NCBI GenBank assembly: GCA_963210315.1
Contig: OY723268.1
Coordinates: 1,488,001 to 1,552,000 of the forward strand
Reading direction: 5' to 3'
Origin: Rhynchopus euleeides
Taxonomy: Eukaryota > Euglenozoa > Diplonemea > Diplonemida > Diplonemidae
Length of the DNA stretch: 64,000 nucleotides
The notes beneath the pieces were generated by a model. That model worked only from the letters and a program-made list of their open reading frames with translations, searched no databases and had not been told where the DNA came from. Positions 56,801 to 64,000 of this stretch are shown here, in pieces (the first letter of the stretch is position 1; the number at the start of each line of letters is the position of its first letter). Both the position numbers and the translations under genes were made by a program.

Positions 56801-58765
56801 GGCAACCTCACTTCTCTCATGTCCGTGACAGAGGAGTGCTCCACAGAGGGGATGAAATATCTCAGCCTGCTCCAGACGTTCGCCACCGATATGCATATCA
56901 CTCGCGAGGTGGATCAGGGGAGGCTCATGTCCGAGACAATCCTGCTCCCATGGGCGGAGCAGCGGATCAACGAATTCACCCGGGGCGCGAGGGCTGCTCT
57001 GAAGAAGCAGCACGCGAAGAGGGGTTCGTTTCTCGGGTCGTCTCCCAGGATGCGGCGAACCCGGAGGAGGTCCAACACGTCTCGCCCGGGGGAGGGTGGT
57101 GGTGGTGGCGGTGCTCTGGCAGAGGTGACCCTTCCCGTGGATACCGGGCTGGACGTGGAGGGGGCGGAGGATGGCGGTGGGGGCGGGCTCCTGCCGGGGG
57201 GGTCGGGGCTCCCCGTGGGGGATGTGGCGATCGAGAATTTTTCGCTCGACTGGCGGGATGGGCGGAACTTTATATTCCTCCTGAAGTCGTTTGGGATCCT
57301 CGATGCTGCGGAGGAGATCCCGCAGACAGACGTCCGCAGGGTGGAGCTTGTCGGGCAGACCCTCGGGAAGGTTCACGTTGAGGTTCACCCCTCCTCCGTG
57401 TATGAGGCGCAGAGTGACGTAATTCTCGTCGCCCTTTTCAAGCTCTGGTGCCGGTTTGCAAAAGAGGGATCGTCGAATGGGCAGCGGGAGGTGCAACCCC
57501 AGCAGCACCACGCTGACAAGCCGCACCAACGGCAGCCGGTTCAGCTGGGTGGGGATGCCGATTTTGCCAGCTTCGGCCCTCTGATGACAAGCGGGGACTT
57601 CAGCAGCGGCGTGGAGCCCCAACGTGGGGCTGGGAAGGGGGCCAACCGGGCCAGCAGCGCAGACCGAGAGCTGCACCATAGTTATGAGGTTGTCGGGGAT
57701 TGGTTGTCTGCACGGCAGCATATGCAAGCGTATTCTCTGTTCCTCATGGCAAGGCGGGGGCGGGGTGCCCCTGTGGAGGTGCTGACGGCACGGCAGATGC
57801 AGTCGACTGTCGGGGAGATCGGGCGGTTTGAAGACTTCACCTATGACCACGTGGTGCCACATCCCTGCAGCGAGCTGGAGCTGCCCAATGCAGACTTCCA
57901 CGCCCTGAAGCATACGCTGAGCCACTCTTTCAGCGATCTTTCGACGGTTTTCATGAAGTATTCCACAAAGGGGCGGATGGACTACGCGCAGTACGTCAGG
58001 TTCCTCGTGGAGTGCAAACTGCTGTCGAAGGCGTTCAGCAAGACATTTGCTGCGAAGGTGTATGCGAGGGTGAATGTGATAAACAAAGCGCTGAACACCG
58101 CGTGGGATGGGGACCACCACACGCAGTATGGGAAAATCGACGAGGTTCTTTCGGATGAGATGAAGTTCGACTCATCGGAGTTTGCCCAGCTTCTGGTCTT
58201 CATCGCGCATGCCAGGCAGCAGTATGACAAGAAGCTCCGCGCCCGTCGCATATCGCAGATGGTGGAGTCCATGATTCTCAACGAGATCATCCCCAACGCA
58301 GGCGTCACAGAAGTGTCGGAGTTTCGGAAGCAGATCTGGTCTGAGCCGGTGCAGCTGCATGTTGCGGAGTACCGCAGGAACCTGATGTGGCTGTTCCGGT
58401 ACTACGCCTGCAAGGACTCGGAGGGGGGGCTGCAGAAGAAGGCAAAGAAGGCCGATGCCAATGATGATGTAGACCCCAACACGTTGTCTCTCGCGGAGTG
58501 GCAGATGATGACGGAGCAGCTGAAGCTGACCGACCAGTTTCTCACCGCGAAGCAGACATCTCTCGTATTCTCGCAGTTCCAGGGTGCCGGGGATGGGCAA
58601 AGCGACTGCCTGGTGTACTGCGAGTTTGAAGATGCCCTCTGTGCACTCTCAGTCTATAAACAGCGCAACCCATTCGAACCGCTGTCGTCGAAGGTAAGGT
58701 CGTTTCTCGTATCCTTGCACCCGGGTGTGGCAAAGCTGCGTAGCGATCAGGCGCGTGGTTCATAG
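53873..58765 (+). CDS. Large cytoskeletal-type protein with CH-like region, coiled coil and EF-hand-like region, 1630 aa
   Basis: Start MLSEIGRLERPPAVSKKA; CCACCGCAGCC precedes the ATG. Residues 1-800 are low complexity (Gly, Ser, Pro, His-rich) with short ordered islands, such as 475-590 (LHDWIPNIHSSLKVRDIVLGW...). Residues about 830-890 include GIVFRGWRNAIRLRL, resembling SFI1/IQ-type helices. Residues 900-1010 are coiled coil. Residues about 1115-1200 resemble a calponin-homology domain (FSLDWRDGRNFIFLLKSFGIL ... DVILVALFKLWCRF). Residues 1320-1610 have EF-hand-like helix-loop-helix character (VFMKYSTKGRMDYAQYVRFL, LSLAEWQMMTEQLK) but lack full calcium-binding acidic loops. The combination suggests a microtubule, basal-body or flagellar structural protein. 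No orthologue is recognised. Confidence 0.7.
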   Translation: MLSEIGRLERPPAVSKKAAVGAFLCRGLGEKPAPAAAPAPTPTPASLLGRATATQGSRATTSAATQGTQKLLGLIGGSAGGLRLQTPGGSSGDFGALSRLGSVRGFQSQQDDDTSDAQLHECPSNRITDFYRERRKSTALLQAMMGPCILAGSLRSLRQDGQDHHHHHPREGTPLERQIDSRSRRGDSRVGFTAASLGPGSRGGSQGAGCGAGAPHHHHHPLPHCHRPRLGTSGSLGADMAESLEGSIASTHRGVGAEGAPHARERLVASGRGSISFSSEAADGVTFALFSSVVPLTRLGSRGGVSRLSCSGGQAATPGFGMSSSEFPAGPGQGQQSGGGCATGDTTRSATPHRTSDFSRGLGGAVGMGVGGVPDSPQGLNSSSNSNSSTTCPSESSTALLCRLGKVDISIDRASESTTPPESGGRISLEGPTPDPMKGVDDELEYLVHPEGGPGGGCAGGFRRECGSQPPPGAGFGLSNMEGLHDWIPNIHSSLKVRDIVLGWGSAYSAALRESDSPPIAVALILSHARAASEPLGVPNPVTTSAACFLLDYLLPASPTLFHGSAELHRIALAAKKHVVESIYIPPHLILEMLFRNPQPTGGNPTGDTQNDTQVEDGVHGGGGGNPTATTHHHHHHSQAPPSPWAPRDGESGVCWAGQISQPHALGGMLSEPSPLPGHRPSSEVGQAGVVGPVPAVEPTGVPRRGGGAGGGGGEVPPRLSFPAHCGGGGGGAASPPPRAAAAPALSHHALSDGGGPAVATSAGVDSGVSGYRASQVAYLQYVAGVVSTQRAERVLSPSGIPTLGSSGALEGRHHLGGYVKNMTGYEQFRRALHHFDDLEAVLSRGMASLGGKKLLLVKIIAKWQGSLKGIVFRGWRNAIRLRLAKSRELVALSRRHQAILLVRHAFAKLQIHGRVARSEKQREASRQKLADLIDLDHDLTMQAEALQLAIADCREKISREAEQLGEAQQGLSDESGNLTSLMSVTEECSTEGMKYLSLLQTFATDMHITREVDQGRLMSETILLPWAEQRINEFTRGARAALKKQHAKRGSFLGSSPRMRRTRRRSNTSRPGEGGGGGGALAEVTLPVDTGLDVEGAEDGGGGGLLPGGSGLPVGDVAIENFSLDWRDGRNFIFLLKSFGILDAAEEIPQTDVRRVELVGQTLGKVHVEVHPSSVYEAQSDVILVALFKLWCRFAKEGSSNGQREVQPQQHHADKPHQRQPVQLGGDADFASFGPLMTSGDFSSGVEPQRGAGKGANRASSADRELHHSYEVVGDWLSARQHMQAYSLFLMARRGRGAPVEVLTARQMQSTVGEIGRFEDFTYDHVVPHPCSELELPNADFHALKHTLSHSFSDLSTVFMKYSTKGRMDYAQYVRFLVECKLLSKAFSKTFAAKVYARVNVINKALNTAWDGDHHTQYGKIDEVLSDEMKFDSSEFAQLLVFIAHARQQYDKKLRARRISQMVESMILNEIIPNAGVTEVSEFRKQIWSEPVQLHVAEYRRNLMWLFRYYACKDSEGGLQKKAKKADANDDVDPNTLSLAEWQMMTEQLKLTDQFLTAKQTSLVFSQFQGAGDGQSDCLVYCEFEDALCALSVYKQRNPFEPLSSKVRSFLVSLHPGVAKLRSDQARGS

Positions 58766-59242
58766 AGGCTACCGTGGGGTGGGGTGTAGATCACCAGTGG
58801 ATATCGCCCCATGCCAGGTGTTGTTTTACGCGTGTGTTGTATGGGAGCCTGCCCGAAGAGCTCGGGCAGCTCTTGCTTCAGGTTCTCCTGCCACTCCTGT
58901 CATCTCCTGCTGCCGCAGGCGTTGTGTGTGTGTGGTGGGAGGGTGCGTTATGCGCACTTCTGTGCGCAGAAAACGCAGCATGTTTATGATGCAACGTGGT
59001 TTTGATCGGACGACAGGTGGATCGCCGCACATGTGGCTCGGCAAAGTGGCACTCTCCCGCAAATGCCCCAAGCCAAAGGCATCCCACGCCACTGGGTTCA
59101 CCCCCATGGTGCTCTCTGTTTGGCATGTGCCGCGTTTGTCTTCATATAGTCCAGGCATCGTCACACAGTCTCATGCGCACCTGCCAATCACACACCACAT
59201 TTCCGCAGGTGGAATTTTCTGTGTTCCGTGCGATCAACGGAA
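58766..59242. other. Intergenic region before the DUF4116 gene
   Basis: No gene is supported. It ends with ACACACCACATTTCCGCAG at 59208, an acceptor-like site 35 nt before the ATG. Confidence 0.5.
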
Positions 59243-62200
59243 ATGGAGGTGTTCCTGAAACATGCGCTGTGTGGGGATCAGCATGCGGTGCACGTCGGGG
59301 AGCACGACACGCCGTTGCAGCTTAAAGTAACGGCACTCAGCACGGTGCTCGGTTCGCCTGCAGATGCGCTTCCTGAGGACGTTGAGCTGGTGGTGGACGG
59401 GCATGTGCTCGACGACAGCAGGTCTCTGCGCGATGCCGCAGGTGTGTCACAGGGGTGCTGCATCAAAGTGTCACTGTCGGGTGCACGCTTCGTTGCGGCG
59501 CTCGCACATCACAGACGGGATACCGTTGACATCCCGATGTGGGCACGGTGCCTGCGTGAGGTGGCGCTTGCGATGGTGCATCATGACGGCAATGCGTTGC
59601 AGCATCTTGATGAGCCATTCCGCAGTGACAAAGACATCGTCACTGCAGCTGTGATCAAATCCCGAGGCGTGCTCCAATATGCTTCTGAAGACCTGCGTGG
59701 TGACGAGGACGTGGTGCTGGCAGCAGTTTCCCGACACCCCAGTGCCGTGTCGCATGCGTCCAGCGCACTGCGCAACAGCAAGCCTTTCGTCCTCACTCTT
59801 GTGCAGCGCCGGTGTGCACTCGGGTATGTCGATCCAGCAATGCAGGCAGACAGGGAGGTGGTCATGACAGCAGTTCAACACCACGCCCAAGCCCTCCGCC
59901 ACGCCTGTGAGGCACTCCGCAACGACAGACAGGTGGTCCTGGCGGCAGGCCGCCTGGATGACGCAAGCCATGAGCTGCGCAACGACAAGGAGGTTGCCTG
60001 TGCCTGTTTCCGGGCCCGCTTCCCCTTCATACCGAAGGGGTTGGCATATGACGACAGGGATGTTGTACTGTCTGTCGTGCGTGTGTCGGGGTTCCATTTC
60101 CGAGATGCCTGCCCGGCACTGCGTGAGGACAGGGCGTTACAACGCGAGGCTGTGCTGTGGAACGGCAATGTGCTGGAATATGCAGCCGAGTCGCTGCGCT
60201 GCGACCGAGACCTCGTGCTTGCAGCGCTCGAGACGTGTCCCACTGCACTCCTGCATGCCGACCCTTCCCTGCAAGCCGACAAGGAGGTGGTGCTGGCTGC
60301 GATGCACAGCAGAGGGTACGGGCACCTCAATGCAATGGAATGCGTCCCCTATCACCTGCAGAAAGACAGGGAGGTGGTGCTGGCAGGTGTGCGGCGTCAC
60401 CCTGACGCGCTTTATCTTCTGGAAGAGATGGATGACCCCCTTCTGGGCGACACGGACTTCATGATGCAGTGCGTCAGGCTGCAGGGGTGCACCTTGCAGC
60501 ACGCCTCCGTGCGGAGCAGGGAGGTGCAGCTTGCTGCAGTGGCACAGGATCCAATGGCCTTACAGTGGTGCGATGATTCAATCCGCAGCAACAGAGATAT
60601 AGTCCTCGCAGCCGTGCGGGAGAATGGTGATGCGTTGGAGTACGCTTCGCCCAACCTGCGCAGCGATCGCGAAGCGGTGCTTGCTGCTGTGAGATCGTCG
60701 CATCGGGCTCTGACCCACGCTCATGGGGACTTCCGGAAGGACGAAGAAGTGATCCTCGAGACGTTGTCCCTCCAGTACCAGCCGCAGAGGTGTCTCAGAG
60801 GGATGCCTCCCAGGGTTGGGCGTCAGCAGCCTGCCATTCATTCGATCGCCGATCCCTCCCTTTTCAGCAACAGAGACTTCATGCTTGCGGCAGTCCGCAA
60901 GGCCGGGCGTGCTCTTCACTTCGCCAGTGCTTCGCTGTGCCGCGATAAAGAGCTTCAACTGGCAGCTGTCTTGCAGGACGGGAGGGTGTGTGTCCCGTGT
61001 GTCTTTTCCCTTCCCCACCCCCACACACGCATGCCGGACGGACGCTGGATAGCCTGCTCGACAGGCTAGCTCGGACCTGTGGCCGACGGGCCGGGGTCGG
61101 ACCTCGTTCGGTTCAAACCCAACTAATGTCTTGCAGGACGGGAGGGCGCTGCAGTACGCTGACCCTTCACTGCGAAGCGACAGGTTGGTTGTGCTTCAAG
61201 CAGCTCGTGCGCACGGCGACGCGCTGCAGTTCGCTGATCCTGTGTTCCATCGTGACGAGGAGGTGGTGCTCGCAGCCGTGATGGGGTGATGGGTCGTCAG
61301 GGGAGCGGACCTGGCGACTACGGCTGGCACCTCCACGTGGTGAACCCTGGGGGCCTTTGCGAACAGACCGTTGAGGTAAGCTACGCTGCACGCTTTGGCT
61401 TAAGGTAGCGCATTGCGTGTAGGCTGGATGTATCCCTCTGGAGACCCGGTGTTTCGCTTAGGCCGCTAAGACCAGTCAGGCTGCACGCGGCGCTCATGAA
61501 GCGCGCCGCGTGGTCAGAAGAAACTGTGGGCGGCAACCGTGTTACGTGTTTTTCACCGGGGCGCGTGGGACAAGTTCAACGCACACGTGGATCCCCCGGC
61601 TTTGCCTTCCTTCGCCTTCCTACTTTTAGTTCTTTTTCACCACGATCTTTTGCCCGTCACCTGTTGTTCGACCAGTCGAGCCGCGACCAGGAACGCCTCT
61701 GGAATACCCTGTGGTGGTGAGTGTCCGTTCGTCCTGTTTAGACCAGCCGTTGTTCCCGTCTTCTCCTTTTTACGCCCACTGGGTTGGAGTTGATCAGTCA
61801 ATCGTTCATCCGACCGCAGCATTATGCGACCGGCGCGGTGTTAACAAACGAGTGCATTAATCGTATTTTGTTGCACATTGCTTCCTTCCTTTCTACCTTT
61901 TAGCCTTTTCCCGCCAGCCCACAGAGATAGGAGCACGCTCTCCCTTTTAATTGCTGTTCTTGCTGTTAGCTTTTAGCTGGGTCCGCCCCGGCGAAGACCG
62001 GCGTCTTCTGGCCGTCTGGGGGGTCTGGCAATTGCGCTGGGCTCCCTGGATCCTCTGGATGAGTCAGTCTTTAAACAAAATCAATAGGTGCTCGCAGCCG
62101 TGATGAGTCACGGCCGTGCGCTGCGTTTCGCCCACACAACGCTGTGGAACAAGCGTGAGGTGGTGCTGGCAGCGGTGCGCCAGGAGGGATGTGCCTTGTT

Positions 62201-62372
62201 GTACGCCCCCACAGCCCTGTGCTGCGACAAGGAGGTGGTGCTGGCGGCTGTGCGTGCCGACCCAGACGCCTTCATCCACGCGTCTGCTCCCCTGCGCCGC
62301 GACAGGGATGTCGTTGCTGCCGCCTTCCCTGAACTGTACCAGAACAAGAGAAGCCGCTTCATCTGCCCCTGA
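59243..62372 (+). CDS. Ubiquitin-like + DUF4116 repeat protein in three exons (about 718 aa)
   Basis: Exons: 59243-60985, 61137-61265, 62088-62372, all phase 0. The N-terminal 75 residues (MEVFLKHALCGDQHAVHV...LVVDGHVLDDSRSLRDAAGV) have a ubiquitin-like plan. The rest is an array of about 25-residue DUF4116 units, LR(S/N)D(R/K)EVVLAAV...G.AL.YAS, for example IRSNRDIVLAAVRENGDALE. Splicing restores perfect units across both gaps: LQDGR/DGRALQYADPSL (three residues repeated) and DEEV/VLAAVMSHGRALRFA. If unspliced, exon 1 stops at 61069. DUF4116 function is unknown; such arrays are common in protist and giant-virus proteins. The ATG at 59243 was chosen over 59228 because of the MEV- start shared with the Ubl-jacalin protein. 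Confidence 0.75.
60986..61136 (+). other. Apparent intron 1 (151 nt, GT-AG) or 160-bp insertion
   Basis: Starts GTGTGTGTCC and ends CTTGCAG. The 20-mer TGTCTTGCAGGACGGGAGGG occurs exactly at 60967-60986 and again at 61127-61146. Removal of 160 nt (one repeat copy plus insert) gives the cleanest DUF4116 unit; GT-AG splicing removes 151 nt and leaves three duplicated residues. Confidence 0.6.
61266..62087 (+). other. Apparent intron 2 (822 nt, GT-AG)
   Basis: Starts GTGCTCGCAG and ends AATCAATAG. The 19-mer GGTGCTCGCAGCCGTGATG occurs exactly at 61265-61283 and 62087-62105, so exon 3 repeats the first bases of the intron. It is pyrimidine-rich near 61600-61640 and 61880-61920. No ORF or known element is recognised inside. 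Confidence 0.7.
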
Positions 62373-63485
62373 CCCTCTGTATAGGAGTTCTACTCAGGGC
62401 TCATGCTCTGCAGGGAATGCTCGATGGGATGTAAGAATGGTGGTATAATTGTTGGCTAAGTCTTCGCATTCGCGGGGGGGGGGGGGCGTGTGGGGTGAGG
62501 GCGTTCCTAAACGCTGTCCAAAAACGGTATTTTATCCGCGAACCCGTCGTTTTGTAAAATCTCAGTTAGATACCACCGGTCCAGCCCTCTTTGCCGTATA
62601 GTGCACTCAGCACTTCAACCCCGGACGGTACACAGTTTGTTTGCCGTAGATCATTGTATTTCGTGGAGTACATGTCCTTGTGCTAACCGTTCGGAGAATG
62701 GAAAGTAGAACCTACTGCGCTAGCCCCACCAAGCAGCCGCAATATGACGACGGCACCCTCTCCAAAGAACGAAATGGAGCAAAATCCCACCTTCCCGTCA
62801 CAGCACAACACCCCCCTTTGTCATTTTCGCGTGCAGGAGTTGATCCGGTTTGGCTGGGTTTTTCAAGCCCCGCTTCGGGTGGCGCAGGTCCCATGGGTAG
62901 GTCGCATTATGTGGGCGATAGTCAGCCGACCCCAACGCTCACATCACACGGTCGAGTCGACAACCTCAAACTCGACAAGTGTTCGCACTTGTCGAGTCGA
63001 CAATTCACTGGGATTGCAGGCAAAATCTACTGGCAGTTGTCGATTTCGACAAGTGGTCAGTTGTCGAGTTTTCAGTTGTCGACCCCACTAGTGGTTGCTA
63101 ACACTAGCGCACCGTGCACATGGATTTTGAACGATTGTCTGCCTGTGCCCCGAGTCCGCGAGGACTACATCAGTGAGGATGCCCACTGTTTATCGGTGCA
63201 GGGAACAGGTTGTGTGCCCTCGTTTGCTTGCCATCAAACCATCTGGATCTGCTGTTAGTGGGACGGCAGTTTACTATGACTGCCCGCCTCTAAACCAGTA
63301 CCCGCTCGAGTGACATGGGGCACATGCGTTTATCGGGCTATGTCTAGCTTTGGTGCTGGGCTATCTTCTGAGTTCACATCCGGACTCCGTGCTTCTAACC
63401 GGCCTACACGGGTCAGAAGAGTCCGGCGGGCGTGACACTTTCAGCTTTACACTACCACCCGACAGAGGCAGCCTGCACCGCAGCC
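62373..63485. other. Intergenic region upstream of receptor paralogue 3
   Basis: 62580-62740 resembles 24580-24740, ending in GTAGAACCTACTGCGCTAGC. A G tract lies at 62475-62486 and the TTGTCGA motif array at 62950-63085. No gene is supported. Confidence 0.55.
62950..63085. repeat. Array of TTGTCGA / TCGACAA motifs with a TTCG hairpin
   Basis: About eight TTGTCGA words in both orientations within 135 bp. The stem CTCGACAAGTG (62971-62981), loop TTCG and the complementary stem (62986-62996) form a perfect 11-bp hairpin. The array lies 400 bp upstream of the receptor paralogue. Confidence 0.6.
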
Positions 63486-64000
63486 ATGGCAGCCACAGCG
63501 GTGCTGCTGCTGCTGTGCTGCACTACACTGCCCGCATGCCCCAGTGATGCGGGTCCGCAGTGCACAGCGGAGCTTGCAAGGGTGCAGGGGGTGCCCTCGA
63601 ACATCGCTCTATCGTATGACGACACGCTGGCTGCGGTGGCAACGGCGAGTGGTTTGTCCGTGTACAACGTGAAGACAGGTGCTGCTGTGGCGGTGCCCTC
63701 TTACGGTGATACGGCTGACGTTGCCTTCTCTCCTGATGCGGAGGGACTGGCGGTGGCACGGCGTTGCTGTTATCACGTTGAGCAACGGGGCGGAACTGTG
63801 GTCAGACGCATCGAATGTGTACTATTCTTCTGTGGCGTACTCACCAGACGGGACACGTGTTGCCTCTGGGTGCAAGGATGGCAACATCTACATCTGGAAT
63901 GCTACGACTGGTGACTTGCTGTTGTCTCTCACTGGCGGTCACACCGACGAGCTGTACGCGTTGACGTACACCCTTGACAGTCTCAGACTCATCAGTGGGT
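63486..64000 (+). pseudogene. WD40-like receptor paralogue 3, 5' part, frameshifted, cut by window end
   Basis: Starts MAATAVLLLLCCTTLPACPS (signal peptide), then DAGPQCTAELA as in copies 1 and 2, with CACCGCAGCC directly before the ATG. The propeller frame holds until about 63770 (SPDAEGLAVAR). It then continues in another frame (GVAVITLSNGAELWSDAS ... YSPDGTRVASGCKDGNIYIW ... GDLLLSLTGGH) to the window end. Compared with copy 1, a few bases are missing around 63765-63775. If the sequence is right, the protein stops early in the first frame at 63914. It is clearly more diverged than copies 1 and 2 are from each other. Confidence 0.65.

Noticed and set aside
56798..58120. 440-aa minus-strand frame over the 1630-aa gene
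   Set aside because: Complement of a long conserved-looking + frame; no motif, and it lies entirely inside the other gene.
61040..61136. tRNA gene suggested by GGTTCAAACCC in intron 1
   Set aside because: The B-box-like word is present, but stems for acceptor, D and T arms do not form.
62050..62087. Hammerhead-like CTGGATGAGTCAG near the end of intron 2
   Set aside because: The core lacks the CUGANGA...GAAA arrangement and no three-helix pairing is visible.

Overview
This window looks like nuclear DNA of a GC-rich protist with long G/C homopolymer tracts. The likely host genes are few and widely spaced: an NTF2-like protein, two to three paralogous secreted/transmembrane WD40-type double-propeller proteins, a poly-Q protein, a sperm-tail PG-rich (SHIPPO) protein, a ubiquitin-like + jacalin-like protein, a 1630-aa protein with a CH-like region, and a ubiquitin-like + DUF4116 repeat protein. 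The SHIPPO protein suggests a flagellate or ciliate cell. All nine host genes lie on the + strand, and several have a pyrimidine/CCGCAG acceptor-like site within about 40 nt of the ATG. That would fit one-way gene clusters with spliced-leader trans-splicing, as in Euglenozoa such as diplonemids, but the taxonomic assignment is inference only.

Layout. 1-12.3 kb: NTF2-like gene, then a tandem duplication of a double-propeller receptor gene (2639-5431 and 8762-10972), with miniature inverted-repeat elements and dispersed repeats between. 12.3-26.06 kb: a nested mobile structure bounded by 20-bp terminal inverted repeats and a 6-bp target duplication TTATAC. Inside it are a 3.8-kb element with CACGGTGG ends, a 3.8-kb foldback satellite of telomere-like TTAGGG/CCCTAA words, and a mosaic segment with non-LTR retrotransposon C-terminal ORFs. 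27.36-29.56 kb: poly-Q gene. 32.9-41.6 kb (minus strand): an apparently complete two-ORF non-LTR retrotransposon with OTU protease, APE endonuclease, reverse transcriptase, RNase H and a Cys/His-rich domain, inserted in a (CA)n microsatellite directly downstream of a truncated relative. 43.2-44.2 kb: SHIPPO gene. 46.15-49.57 kb: a second mosaic element that reuses two nearly identical modules of the first inside different termini. 52-58.8 kb: Ubl-jacalin gene and the large cytoskeletal-type gene. 59.2-62.4 kb: Ubl-DUF4116 gene whose two apparent introns are bordered by 19-20-nt exact duplications. 63.5 kb to the end: a third, frameshifted receptor paralogue cut by the window edge.

The strongest leads are the OTU-bearing, CA-microsatellite-associated retrotransposon; the two mosaic elements whose shared cassettes are separated by GATTTTTTGTG-type linkers; the nested foldback element with a clean TTATAC duplication; insertion-like introns in the DUF4116 gene; and receptor paralogues whose differences cluster at equivalent propeller positions. 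All domain calls come from reading motifs by eye; no database search was run.
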